Positions 9,815 through 21,669 of a stretch of DNA of 64,000 bases are shown here, piece by piece. The DNA lies in contig CM059190.1 of NCBI GenBank assembly GCA_030323885.1, forward strand, positions 107,165,590 to 107,229,589, in the 5' to 3' direction. The DNA is from Branchipolynoe longqiensis (lineage: Eukaryota > Annelida > Polychaeta > Phyllodocida > Polynoidae). Every line of letters starts with the position of its first letter. Within the stretch, counting starts at the first letter, position 1. The translations under genes and the position numbers were made by a program. Below the pieces are notes generated by a model. That model saw only the letters and a list, made by a program, of their open reading frames with translations. It searched no databases and had not been told where the DNA came from.

Positions 9815-10660
9815 GTGAGTCGGGTCGGGGTGAGTCGGCCATGCGAGTCAGGTCAGGGTGAGTCGGGTCGGGGTGAGTCGTGTCCAGGTGCCCCGGCCCT
9901 GTAAGTTGGGTCGGGGTTAGTTGGGTAGGGTTGAGTCGGGTCGGGCTGAGTCGGGTCGGGGGGAGTCGGCCGTGTGAGTCGGGTCTGGGTGAGATAGGTC
10001 TGGGTGAGTCGGGTTGGGGTGAGTCAGCCATATGAGTCGGGTCTGGGTGAGTTGAGTTGGGGTGAGTGGGGTCAGGGTGAGTGGGCCATGTGAATCGGGT
10101 CGGGGTGAGTGGGATCAGGATGAGTGGGGTCGGGGTGAGTCGGTTCAGGGTCAGTCAGCCATGTGAGTCAGGTCTGGGTGAGTCGGGTTGGGCTGAGTCA
10201 GGTCTGGGTGAGTCGGGTTGGGATGAGTCGGGTCTGGGTGAGTTGGGTCTGGGTGAGTCGGGTCTGGGTGAGTTGTGTGGGGTGAGTCGGCCATGTGTGT
10301 CGGGTCGGGGTGAGTCGGGTCAGGGTGAGTCGCATTGGGGTGAGTCGGGTCAGGGTGAGTTGAGTCAGGGTGAGTCGGGTCAGGGTGAGTCGGGTTGGGG
10401 TGAATCAGGCATGTGTGTCGGGTCTGGGTGAGTCGGGTCTGGGTGAGTCGGATTGGGGTGAGTCAGCCATGTGTCTCAGGTCAGGGTGAGTCAGGTCAGG
10501 GGGAGTCGGGTCGGGGTGAGTCAGTTTGGGGTGAGTCAGCCATGTGTGTCGGGTCTGGGTGAGTTGGGTCTGGGTGAGTCGGGTCTGGGTTAGTCGGGTC
10601 GGGGTGAGTTGGGTTGGGGTGAGTCAGGTCAGGGTGAGTCGGGTCAGGGTGAGTCAGGTC
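9815..10660 (+). repeat. 15-bp minisatellite GGGTCNGGGTGAGTC
   Basis: More than 50 imperfect copies with GGCCATGTGAGTC-type variants interspersed. Because 15 is divisible by 3, the array stays open in several frames and gives Gly/Glu/Ser-rich pseudo-proteins. The repeated GGTGAGTC contains a splice-donor-like GTGAGT. Confidence 0.92.
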
Positions 10661-10679
10661 GGCATCCTTTGTCTACAGT

Positions 10680-12250
10680 AACCTTTATTATGCATGTTTA
10701 ACTTTGCAGATATTTGAAGTGAATCCTTACAAAACAAAGTTGCCGTTTACACCAAAATGTAGAACATTATAACATATGCCTGTCCAACTGGCAACAGTGA
10801 CGGGTTCTAGTAATTCTACTAAACTGACTTAATATTTCTCCATGCAGCAACAGATACCTAACAGGCTCACCAGTGTCTAAGGCAGTAACAGATAACTGAC
10901 AGGCTCACCAATGTCTAAGGCAGTAACAGATACCTGACAGATTCGCCAGTGTCTAAGGCAGTAACAGATACCTGACATGTTCACCAGTGTCTAATGTAGT
11001 AACAGATACCTAACGGGTTCACCAGTGTCTAAGGCAGTAACAGATACCTAACAGGTTCACCAGTGTCTAAGGCAGTAACATATACCTGACAGGTTCACCA
11101 GTGTCTAAGGCAGTAACAGATACCTGACAGGTTCACCAGTGTCTAAGGCAGTAACCGATACCTGACAGGCTCACCAGTGTCTAAGGCAGTAATAGATACC
11201 TGACAGGTTCACCAGTGTCTAAGGCAGTAACAGATATCTGACAGGTTCACCAGTGTCTAATGCAGTAACATATACCTAACAGGTTCACCAATGTCAAATG
11301 CAGTAACAGATACCTGACAGGTTCACCAGTGTCTAAGGCAGTAACATATACCTAACAGGTTCACCAGTGTCTAATGCAGTAATAGATACCTAACGGGTTC
11401 ACCAGTGTCTAAGGCAGTAACAGATACCTGACAGGTTCACCAGTGTCTAAGGCAGTAATAGATACCTGACAGGTTCACCGGTGTCTAATGCAGTAACAGA
11501 TACCTAACAGGTTCACCAGTGTCTAATGTAGTAACATATACCTAACAGGTTCACCAGTGTCTAATGCAGTAATAGATACCTAACGGGTTCACCAGTGTCT
11601 AAGGCAGTAACAGATACCTGACAGGTTCACCAGTGTCTAAGGCAGTAACAGATACCTGACAGGTTCACCAGTGTCTAAGGCAGTAACAGATACCTAACAG
11701 GTTCAACAGTGTCTAAGGCAGTAACAGATACCTGGCAGGTTCACCAGTGTCTAAGGCAGTAACCTGGTGAACCTGTTAGGTATCTGTTGCTGCCTTAGAC
11801 ACTGGTGAACCTGTTAGGTATCTGTTACTGCATTATACACTAACATATACCTGACATGTTCACGAGTGTCTAAGGCAGTAACAGATACCTGACAGGTTCA
11901 CCAGTGTCTAAGGCAGTAACAGATACCTAACAGGTTCACCAGTGTCTAATGCAGTAACAGATACCTGACAGGTTCACCAGTGTCTAAGGCAGTAACAGAT
12001 ACCTGACAGGTTCACCAGTGTCTAAGGCAGTAACAGATACCTGACAGGTTCACAAGTGTCTAAGGCAGTAACAGATACCTGACAGGTTCACCAGTGTCTA
12101 ATGTAGTAACATATACCTAACAGGTTCACCAGTGTCTAATGCAGTAATAGATACCTAACGGGTTCACCAGTGACTAAGGTACAGATGTAGACTCAGATCT
12201 AGGGAAGTGTTTTCGTTTCTAAAGCCTCTGTTTTCAGCCGACTGTGCAGC
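10680..12250 (+). repeat. IR-C copy expanded internally by a 38-bp array
   Basis: The left part, 10680-10845, and the right part, 12172-12250 (CTAAGGTACAGATGTAGA to GACTGTGCAGCTT), are collinear with the IR-C copies at 332-695 and 57820-58172. The minisatellite lies between them and its unit is the IR-C segment at that place. This is the clearest case here of a satellite arising inside a mobile element. Confidence 0.72.
10845..12178 (+). repeat. 38-bp minisatellite, ~34 copies
   Basis: The unit reads CAGTAACAGATACCTGACAG followed by GTTCACCAGTGTCTAAGG. Substitutions are spread across units in a mosaic (AACAGG/GACAGG, AGGCAG/ATGCAG, AGATAC/ATATAC). About two units, 11764-11840, are inverted within the array. 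Confidence 0.95.
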
Positions 12251-12496
12251 TTCACTCATCACGTGACTGGTCACGTGACCCGGGTTGTATCAGCGTTAAT
12301 GGCGGGCGCCCTGTCTACATCCGAGCACCTCCACCAGAGGCGGAGACAAGCAGACGACACTGGAGAAGCTCCAGGTGCACACTGCTCCACGCATCCACTG
12401 TCATGGAGCGTTGCAGTGTAGGATGGGCGGTGTTCTATTTAGGGCGGGGCAGGTCACGCCGGGGCGGTGCAACTGCATGCCCCTCTACATCAGCTC

Positions 12497-13392
12497 ACGA
12501 TAGACGAGATCACCGTGCCGACTGTGCATGCGCTGAAAACGGCCTTGGCAGCAAAGCAAGGGCAGACAACCATTGAGTTTGCCAATACGCATAGGGAAAA
12601 ACTTCGATTTGATTCAAAATGAATAGAAATACATAACAAGTTGGCACACATGCAATATAATGATCTGATGATAGATAGGAGAAAACTAGCCAGTTATACT
12701 AGCCAGTTATAAAACTAGCCAGTTATAAAACTAGTTTTATGTGCGAATCGCAGGCGTCTAGTGTGCTAGGGGGTCGCACACCTAACGACTAAAACCCAGT
12801 TTTATGCGCGAAACGGGCAGTTTTAGGTCGTAAACGGTAGGTGTGCACCGGCCATTAAACATTTTGAGCTAAGAAACATACAATTCCACACAAAATAATC
12901 AGTTACTTTAAGGCTGATAACCACATCACCATTATTAATTCTTGTTCTAAATATTAAAATGCATATTTGTCAACATACACTTGTTTCAGAGAAATATATA
13001 ACCAATATCTGATTAACCCTACTCATTTTCTTGTTCTACCTGTCATTAACCATAGGATATAAATAAAAACATTAATAAAATAAGTAATACTGACTTTGGC
13101 TATGGCTCTAACACTAGTCTGAGTGCCCAGATTCGTCTAAATCTAAATGCACATGGCATAAGATGTGCTGATTATATTGATATAAATGCAATGCTGGATA
13201 AAAGATTAATATCTTAGTTTATTATATATATTTTTTTAGTTGGTATTCTATGTTTCAAACAAGAGCTGAGATGAGCTGAAACTAGCACATTTCATAGCTT
13301 CACCCAGTGTATTAGTATGTGCCATGTGCTTCTCGCGGCTTTGTTTTTCTTCTACACATCCCACGCGGCTGGAATGGTGATGTAGTCTATAC
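12497..13392 (+). repeat. Dispersed repeat IR-D, copy 1
   Basis: A non-coding repeat aligning almost end to end with 60055-60822. Landmarks are TAGACGAGATCACCG at the start, GAGTTTGCCAATACGCATAG, CATTTTGAGCTAAGAAACAT, CACTAGTCTGAGTGCCCAG and GGTGATGTAGTCTATA at the end. Shorter reversed pieces occur at 4788-4876, 4993-5090 and about 47975-48060. No coding frame or tRNA promoter is visible. The class is unknown. Copy 1 carries a ~150-bp insertion at 12700-12850. Confidence 0.8.
12700..12850. mobile_element. Small insertion in IR-D copy 1
   Basis: Sequence absent from the second IR-D copy. It contains triplicated AACTAGCCAGTTATA at one side and GGTGTGCACCGGCC at the other. It has internal half-palindromes (GTCGCACACCTAACGACTAAAAC, i.e. 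CGACTAAAAC against GTTTTAGGTCG). It is probably a degenerate MITE. Confidence 0.45.
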
Positions 13393-13539
13393 TCAAAACT
13401 AAGTCGACGCTGACTTCCGGTGGGAGTGAGAAGCAGCGCGCCTAGCGACAGAAGTTGGAAGTTGCTGGTAACTGAACAGTGCAGCTGAAATGCAGCCTCT
13501 TGTATGCGTGGTGAACCCAGTACCAGCTACAGTGGTGAC

Positions 13540-15790
13540 AAAAACAGGGGCGGTATCTAGAACTAGCCTAGACACTGTATGCACAACTATGTATACACCG
13601 GTACACATGTCTGCATAAATACACTGTACACATATGTAGTATGTATCAGCACCATGGTGACACACACAGGCCGGTAACTAGAACTAGCCTAGACACCGGT
13701 CTACTGTATGCACAACTATGTATACACGTGTACACATGTCTGCATAAATACACTGTACACATATGTAGTATGTATCAGCACCATGGTGACACACACAGGC
13801 CGGTAACTAGAACTAGTCTAGACACCAGTCTACTGTATGCACAACTATGTATACACGTGTACACATGTCTGTATAAATACACTGTGCACATACATAGTAT
13901 GTATCAGCACCATGGGGACACACAGAGGCCGGCAACTAGAAATAGTTTACACACTGTATGCACAACTATATATACACACGCACACATGTCTGTATAAATA
14001 CACTGTATCACATATGTAGTATATATCAGCACCATGGTGACACACGCAGGCCGGTAACTAGAACTAGTCTAGACAGCAGTCTACTGTATGCACAACTATG
14101 TATACACATGTACACATGTCTGTATAAATACACTGTGCACATACGTAGTATGTATCAGCACCATGGGGACACACAGAGGCCGGTAACTAGAACTAGTCTA
14201 GACACCAGTCTACTGTACACACAACTATGTATACGCATGTACACATGTCTGCATAAATACACTGTACACATATGTAGTATGTATCAGCTTCATGGTGACA
14301 ACAGAGGCCGGTAACTAGAACTAGTCTAGACACCAGTCTACTGTACACACAAATATGTATACACATGTACACCTGTCTGCATAAATACACTGTACACATA
14401 TGTAGTATGTGTCAGCACCATGGGGACACACAGAGGCCGGCAACTAGAACTAGTTTACACACTGTATGCACAACTATATATACACATGCACACATGTCTG
14501 TATAAATACACTGTATCACATATGTAGTATGTATCAGCACTATGGTGACACACGCAGGCCGGTAACTAGAACTAGTCTAGACAGCAGTCTACTGTACACA
14601 CAACTATGTATACACGCGTACACATGTCTGCATAAATACACTGTACACATATGTAGTATGTATCAGCACCATGGTGACCACAGAGGCCGGTAACTAGAAC
14701 TAGTCTAGACACCAGTCTACTGTACACACAACTATGTATACACATATACACATGTCTGCATAAATACACTGTACACATATGTAGTATGTATCAGCACCAT
14801 GGTGACCACAGAGGCCGGTAATTAGAACTAGTCTGGACACCAGTCTACTGTACACACAACTATGTATACACATGTACACATGTCTGCATAAATACACTGT
14901 ATCACATATGTAGTATGTATCAGCACCATGGTGACACACACAGGCCGGTAACTAGAACTAGTCTAGACACCAGTCTACTGTATGCACAACTATGTATATA
15001 CACATACACATGTCTGTATAAATACACTGTACACATATGTAGTATGTATCAGCACCATGGTGACACACACAGGCCGGCAACTAGAACTAGTCTAGACACC
15101 AGTCTACTGTACGCACAACTATGTATACACACGTACACATGTCTGTATAAATACACTGTATCACATATGTAGTATGTATCAGCACCATGGTGACACACAC
15201 AGGCCGGTAACTAGAACTAGTCTAGACACCAGTCTACTGTACGCACAACTATGTATACACACGTACACATGTCTGTATAAATACACTGTGCACATACGTA
15301 GTATGTATCAGCACCATGGTGACACAGAGGTGCCGGTAACTAGAACTAGTCTAGACACCAGTCTACTGTATGCACAACTATGTATACATGTGTACACATG
15401 TCTGTATAAATACACTGTACACATATGTAGTATGTATCAGCACCATGGTGACACAGAGATGCCAGTAACTAGAACTAGTCTAGACACCAGTCTACTGTAC
15501 GCACAACTATGTATACATGCATACACATGTCTGTATAAATACACCGCATCACATATGTAGTATGTATCAGCACCATGGTGACACACACAGGCCGGCAACT
15601 AGAACTAGTCTACACTCTGTACGCATAACTATGTATACACGTGGACACATGTCTGTATAAATACGCCGTATCACATATGTAGTATGACTCAGCACCGCAG
15701 TGACTAACACTGGCCCGTAAATAGAACTAGTCTCCTGTATGTATAACTATGTATGCACATGTACACATGTCTGCATAAATACACCACACA
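13540..15790 (+). repeat. 129-bp minisatellite, ~17 copies
   Basis: A tandem array. Each unit carries ATGTATCAGCACCATGGTGA, GGCCGGTAACTAGAACTAG, TCTAGACACCAGTCTACTG and GTCTGTATAAATACACTG. Starts occur at 13641, 13770, 13899 and so on. A shorter variant (about 122 bp) lacks part of the middle and recurs at scattered positions, which suggests unequal exchange. Since 129 is 3 x 43, both strands stay open for long stretches. I treat those frames as non-coding. Confidence 0.95.
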
Positions 15791-15960
15791 TCATATGTGA
15801 CATGACTCTGCATATATAAGTATATCAACAGAATACACCAGTAAATATTCATGAATACATGTAATTATATCAGCATAGCACACCTGTATATAATCATGAA
15901 TACATGTAATTATATCAACAGAACAGACCTTCGTATACCTGCAAACAATCATGTAATCAC
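15791..15960. repeat. Short AT-rich tandem repeat
   Basis: About three diverged ~50-60 bp units with landmark ATGAATACATGTAATTATAT. The next 330 bases, to 16290, show no recognisable feature. Confidence 0.6.
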
Positions 15961-16289
15961 ATCCATAAATAAATACACGCATAAGTACACATACATACAC
16001 ACATGCATGTAACATAGCTTAGCAGCAAACTGAACGTGGCACAAAATGACAGAAGGGCCGCACGCGCCAGTAGATAAACTAGGGTCACAGCACAAATTGG
16101 AATGTAATTGCAGTTGAGATATACATGTAATCAGAAATGCCAAATATCTCTGAAACATTGGAAGAATTTGTTCCTGACATATAAACACAATATTTTGATG
16201 GGTCATCTCATGTTGCTTTTATCAATTTAAAATAATTGACTTTGCGTTGTGAGAGTAATCTTCATTTGTGCTGTATTCATTTGCTATAT

Positions 16290-17275
16290 AGTGATACGAG
16301 TCTCAATGTGTAAAGTTCTTGCTTATTACTTTGTGACACTAATCTAAATTGTAATGTTTTTGAGCTATGTCATGTGTGACACTACTCTCCATCTGTCATG
16401 TGTGACACTACTCTCAATGTGCAATGCTTCCATCAGTCATGTGTGACACTACTTTCAATGTGCAATGCTTCCATCTGTCATGTGTGACACTACTCTCCAG
16501 GGACACACTTTTGACCTGTCATGGTGTGACACTAATTGTTATATATGAAATTTTGCAATGTCATTTGTGACATTAATCTCAACTTGTAAAGCTTGAACCT
16601 ACCTTGTTGTGCAACTCTCAATATATGGTGTTTCAGTATGTGATTTCATGAACCTGCTCTCGATATGCTCTATCTCTTGAACCTGGCATCAGTGACACTA
16701 TTCACTGTGTATGGAAATTCCTGTCATGTTGTGACACTAATCTCAATGCACAACACTTCAACCTGTCATGTTGTGACACAAATCTAAATGTGTAATGTTT
16801 TGACCTGTCAGGTTGTGACACTACTCTTCATGTGCAATGTTTCAACCTGTCATGTGGTGACACTAATCTAAATGTGCAATGTTTCAACCTGTCATGTTGT
16901 GACACTAATCTAAATGTGTAATGTTTTGACCTGTCAGGTTTTGACACTAATCTTAATGCACAATGCTTTGACCTGTCAGGTTGTGACACTACTCTTCATG
17001 TGCAATGTCTCAACCTGTAATGATGTGACACTACCTTTAATGTGCAATGTTTCAACCTGTCATGTTGTGACAGTAATCTTTATGTGCAATGTTTCAACCT
17101 ATTTCTGACAATGTGCAAAGGTTCAATCTAATCATGTTGTGACACTAATCTCAATGGCAAAGGTTCAACCTGTCTTTTGTGACACTAATCTTAATGCACA
17201 ATGTTTTGACCTGTCACAGTGTCAGGTTGTGACACTAATCTCAATGTGCAATGCTTCCTTCTGTCATGTTGTGAC
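16290..17275 (+). repeat. Degenerate ~41-bp minisatellite
   Basis: About twenty diverged units with landmarks AACCTGTCATGTTGTGACAC and TAATCTCAATGTGCAATG. It is the most degenerate of the large arrays and therefore probably among the oldest. It ends at the CpG-rich region. Confidence 0.85.
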
Positions 17276-17289
17276 ACTAGGTTCCCTGC

Positions 17290-18260
17290 CCATTACAGAG
17301 GAGACTGACTGACCTGCTGTGAGTCCGCCCTCCGGGTGCGTGGTGCCCTCGTGCCTCGGCTGGTGGTCCGGCTCGTGCCTCGGCTCGTGCCTCGGCTCGT
17401 GCCCCGGCTCTTGCCCCGGCTCGTGCCCCGGCTCGTGTCCCGAGACGGGGCGGTCGGGTGGGGCTGGAGAGGGGCGCGTGTTGACGGGGTCGCCGCCTCT
17501 GTCCACCGCCAGGTGTCCAACCAGGCCGGCGCCGTCACCAAAATCACCGGGGCTGCCCGCCTGCGTCTCCCGTGGCGGCGCGCCCGTGTCCCCCTCCATG
17601 GTCGAAACTGCGCGCGCCCCGCGACCGGCGACGCCGCTATCCCCGACACCACCGGAACCGGAAGTAAACGCAGCGGTCGCGACTCGGGCAGCGCGCAGAA
17701 AGTGCGCCCCTCTTCCCCCCTCGGCCGCGCGGCACGGGCCGCCTCCCGCTGCCCCTCCTCCTGCTCTTCCTGCTCCTCCTACTCCTCCTCTTGCTCCTGC
17801 TTGCGTCGCGCCGGGAGGGTCCTCTTCTGCGCGTGAAGATGGCGGCGCGATTTCGGTGCGGTGCGCGGACTCGCCGCGGGTTTCCTGCTGCCGGAAGTGG
17901 CCGTGCGTCGGGCGGGGGCGCGGTGAGGCGGCTGCGTCCGGGGCGTGGCGGGCGGCGGGGGTGAGCGAACCCCGGGGCCGCACCGAGAGCAGACGGACAG
18001 GGGAGCGGCGACCGAGGTGGAAGTCGGTCGTCAGGGCGAGATCAGCCTGGAGCGTGTGTCGGTACAGTCTGGTGGGCAGGCCAGCTGCGCGCGCACACTT
18101 ATCCTCGCTGCTTTCCCCGCCGGCCGCTAGGTGGCCGCGTGTCTCGCCGCTGCTGCTGCTGCTGGTGCCGTAGAGCCCGGCGGTTGTCAGTGGCGCCCCC
18201 TGTGGACGGGCGGGCGGGGCGGGGCCAGGGGCCGCTGGAAGGAAGAGGATGAGGGATTAG
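17290..18260. promoter_or_regulatory. CpG-rich island, candidate promoter
   Basis: A sharply GC- and CpG-rich block about 1 kb long in otherwise AT-leaning DNA. It holds a YY1-type AAGATGGCGGC at 17836-17846, and ETS-type CCGGAAGTA at 17658-17666 and CCGGAAGTG at 17891-17899. These motifs cluster at housekeeping transcription start sites in animals. Open frames cross it on both strands: about 17319-18173 plus, and 17264-17983 minus with a His-Glu-Pro repeat. Neither has a recognisable domain. A first exon could lie here, but strand and product cannot be decided from the sequence. Confidence 0.5.
17361..17435 (+). repeat. 12-bp repeat CGGCTCGTGCCT
   Basis: About six copies inside the CpG island. 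Read on the minus strand, it encodes the GHEP/RHEP tetrapeptide repeat. Confidence 0.85.
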
Positions 18261-19200
18261 CTATGTGACTTCGTAAACACAGAGGGTGGGTGGGCGGGGA
18301 GAGCGCTTTGCTATGTAAAGTGTCGGCGTGATTAGGGGTCAGAGTGCTGTGTGGAAAGGGTGGCTGACCGCATGCAGACATGTAGAATAGTTAGTTAATA
18401 CATAGTACATGCCCAGAGGCTGCTGGTAATGCAAAGTCTATGGCGATGTTCCTTACAATGTCTATAGACCCGCCCTGTGCGATAAAAGTGATATCACAAA
18501 GGCTGGTATCACTGAGTACTGACTTAGTATGGCAGAGTATTTTAAAAGCTCCTTTCCAAAAACGCCATAAGTGCAATTCAAAAAGTGGGTTTTCAATGCC
18601 AATACCAAGTTTTGTAGGTCGTGCTTTGGAAAACGTTCTTCATATATATAAAGGGCTCTTCATATATTTATATATATTATAAGGTCCTAGAGCTCTTCAT
18701 CTATTTATATATATGAACAGCTCTTTTCCAAAACATGATCTACTAACTTAGCATTAGCATTGCAAACCCATGTTTTCTGTTGGCGCTTATCGCATATTAG
18801 AAAATCGCTCTTCATTAGCTTCAGAACATTCGTAATTCAGCTTCTACTCAACGGATTGACTAAGGTCTGAAAGCCAACCTCAATGAATAAACACCTTGTC
18901 ATTCTACTATGGGCCTTTTGAGTTCCTTGGAACTTTTGAATGTGCATCAACATCGGATCTGCCTCCGTTCGTAATCATTGTCTCAGAGTCACTCGGCCCC
19001 TAGAGCCCATATCAGTGAATACCCGCTTCGTGTTGAGGCTGATCTGCACACAATGCAGACAAGCCAGCAGCCGTGTAGTAAGGTGTACTGAGTCATGCAG
19101 GGTGGAAGAGTTGTGCAGAATTATGTGCAAAACCATCTCCACGTTACCATATCGATTCAATGCTGGAGCCGAGTAGAATGAAGAGAAGGAGAGGAAGGCA
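18261..19200. other. No recognisable feature
   Basis: AT-leaning sequence between the CpG island and the next array. It contains short ATATATAAA runs near 18640-18715. I find no repeats matching elsewhere and no convincing exon. Confidence 0.5.
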
Positions 19201-19204
19201 TATT

Positions 19205-20020
19205 GAGAGAGAAAATGCATGTTGTTAGTGAAAAGGCATTTGGGAGAGAAAATGCATGTTGAGGAAAAAAGTCATGATGAGAGATCAAATTCATAATGAA
19301 AGAGAAAAGGCATGATCAGAGAAAAGGCAGGATGAGAGAGAAAAGGCATGATGAGAGAGAAAAGGCATGATGAGAGAGAAAAGGCATGTTGAGAGAAAAA
19401 TGGTATGATGAGAGAGAAAAGGCACGATGAGAAAATAAGGCATGATGAGAGAAAAGGCATGATGAGAGAGAAAATGCATGATGAGAGAGAAAAAGCATGA
19501 TGAGAGGGAAGAGGCATGTTGAGAGGAAAGGCATGATGAGAGAGAGAAAAGGCATAATGAGAGAAAAGGCATGATGAGAGAAAAAATGCATAATCAGAGA
19601 GAAAAGGCATGATGAGAGAAAAGGCATGATGACAGAAAATGCATGATGAGGGGAGAAAAGCCATGATGAGAGCGAAAAGGCATGTTTAGAGAAAAGGCAT
19701 GATGAGAGAGAAAAGGCATATTGAGAGAAAAGGAATGACGAGAGAGAAAAGGCATGATGAGAGAGAAAAGGTATGATGAGAGAGAAAAGGCATGTTGAGA
19801 GAAAGGGAATGATGAGGGAGAAAAGATATGATGAGAGAGAAAAGGCATATTGAGAGAAAGGGAATGATGAGGGAGAAAAGGCATGATGAGAGAGAAAAGG
19901 GATGTTGAGAGAAAAGGCATGATGAGAGAGTATAGGCATGTTCAGATAGAAAAAGCATGTTCACAGATGTTCAAATAGAACTTAGAAGAGGCATATTCAG
20001 AGAGAAGGCCTGTTCAGAGA
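19205..20020 (+). repeat. ~19-bp minisatellite GAGAGAAAAGGCATGATGA
   Basis: About 40 imperfect copies, purine-rich on the plus strand. The minus strand gives Phe/Leu/Ser-rich hydrophobic open frames that mimic membrane proteins. They come from the repeat period and are not genes. Confidence 0.93.
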
Positions 20021-20063
20021 GAAAGGTGGCGTGGGGGAGGAGGGGAACCTGCTACTAGAAGAG

Positions 20064-20273
20064 CTGGTATACCCGGCCCCGTGATAAGATATCCCACTCA
20101 GTCACATTACCCTGGCACCGCCCCAACCAGCCCCTGACCTCGTTCAGGGGTGCCAAGTGGCGGGCATGGTAAGGAAAGGTGTACATTTTGTAAGTCTTCC
20201 GGATTAATTCGGATAGGGATCCATCTCAGAATGCCGAAACCCGACGCTCTAACCACCTGGCCATCCCGTCGGG
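20064..20273 (-). mobile_element. SINE1-related element, diverged subfamily
   Basis: The plan matches SINE1 (AGATATCCCACTCAGTCACA block, then a head ending GGCCATCCCGTCGGG), but the sequence is clearly different in the head and the diagnostic tail is missing. It lies between two minisatellites. Confidence 0.6.
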
Positions 20274-20474
20274 AGCACTCAGAAATGGGTTGGGGATGGT
20301 GAGAGGAGGGGGAAGGGGGGGGGGGGGGAGGGTGAGACTAAGAGGGAGTGTGTGATGATAGTTAACTATGCCCTATAAGCGGGATGAAACTAACTCAGCC
20401 TGACGTGATGGGTTTGAATAACAGGAGGGCGATAGCCACAGACAAGGGTGAGACGAGAGGGAATCTAGTTACCT

Positions 20475-21520
20475 GGATGGGACAAGTAACATGGAAAATG
20501 GAACATGGAACATGGGACGTGGAACGTGGGAGAAGGAGCATGGAACATTGAAAAAGGAACATGGGACGTGGAACGTGGGAGAAGGAGCATGGAACGTGAA
20601 GGAAGGAGCATGGAACATGGAAGAATGAACATGGAACATGGAACAAGGAGCATGGAACATGGAACGTGAAGGAAGGACCATGGAATAAGGAGCAAGGAAC
20701 ATGGAAGAAGGAGCATGGCACATAGAAGAATGAGCATCGAACATGGCAGAAGGAGCATGGAACATGGAAGAAGGAGCATGGAACATTGAAGAAGGAACAT
20801 GGGACGTGGAACGTGGGAGAAGGAGCATGGAACGTGAAGGAAGGAGCATGGAACATGGAAGAATGAGCATGGAACATGGAAGAAGGAGCATGGATCATGG
20901 AAGAATGAGCATGAAACATGGAAGAAGCAGCATGAAACATGGAAGAAGGAGCATGAAACATGGAAGAAGGAGCATGGATCATGGAGGAATGAGCATGAAA
21001 CATGGAAGAAGGAGCATGAACCATGGAAGAAGGAGCATGGAACATGGAAGAAGGAGCATGGAACGTGAAGGAAGGAACATGGAACATGGAAGAAGGAGCA
21101 TGGCACATAGAAGAATGAGCACCGAACATGGCAGAAGGAGCATGGAACATGGAAGAAGGAGCATGGAACATGGAAGAAGGAGCATGGATCGTGGAAGAAT
21201 GAGTATGGAACATGGAACAAGGAGTATGGAACATGGAAGAAGAAGCATGGAAAATGGAAGAAGGAGCATGGAACATGGAAGAAGGAGCATGGAACATGGA
21301 AGGAGCATGGAACATGGAAGAAGGAGCATGGATCGTGGAATAATGAGCATGGAACATGGAAGAAGGAGCATGGAACATGGAAGAGGGAGTATAGAAGATG
21401 GAACAAGGAGTGGAATATGGAACAAAGAGTATGGAACAGGGAAGAAGGAGCAGGGAACATGGAAGAAGGATCATGGAACATTGAAGAAGGAAAATGAGAA
21501 TGGAACAAGGAGAATGTAGG
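20475..21520 (+). repeat. ~18-bp minisatellite ATGGAAGAAGGAGC
   Basis: About 60 copies of an 18-bp purine-rich unit (GGAACATGGAAGAAGGAGCA). The 18-bp period keeps long frames open on both strands (up to 402 codons minus, 258 plus). The predicted peptides are simple repeats of Met-Glu-His-Gly-Arg or Cys-Ser-Phe-His-Val-Pro type and are judged non-coding. Confidence 0.95.
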
Positions 21521-21589
21521 GAAGGTAGCGAAGGCGGACACTTTAGAACAGTGGTGCGGGTGTAGTTTGGCCTAGTTAGATCAGAGTAC

Positions 21590-21660
21590 GTATGAGGAGA
21601 CATAAGTAAGTCTGACTAGGCCTAACTAGGCCTAGATAGGCCCGAGTAGGCCTGAGTAGT
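21590..21660. repeat. TAGGCCTAAC short tandem repeat
   Basis: About six diverged 10-11 bp units containing the palindrome TAGGCCTA. Confidence 0.75.
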
Positions 21661-21669
21661 GACACGATG

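Noticed and set aside
17264..17983. 239-codon minus-strand gene with a His-Glu-Pro repeat
   Set aside because: An equally long plus-strand frame overlaps it. High GC lengthens frames by chance, and no domain is recognisable, so it is kept only as part of the CpG island entry.
19272..21603. Long hydrophobic or Cys/Ser/Phe-rich minus-strand frames
   Set aside because: They are complements of purine-rich 18-19 bp arrays, with no non-repetitive content.
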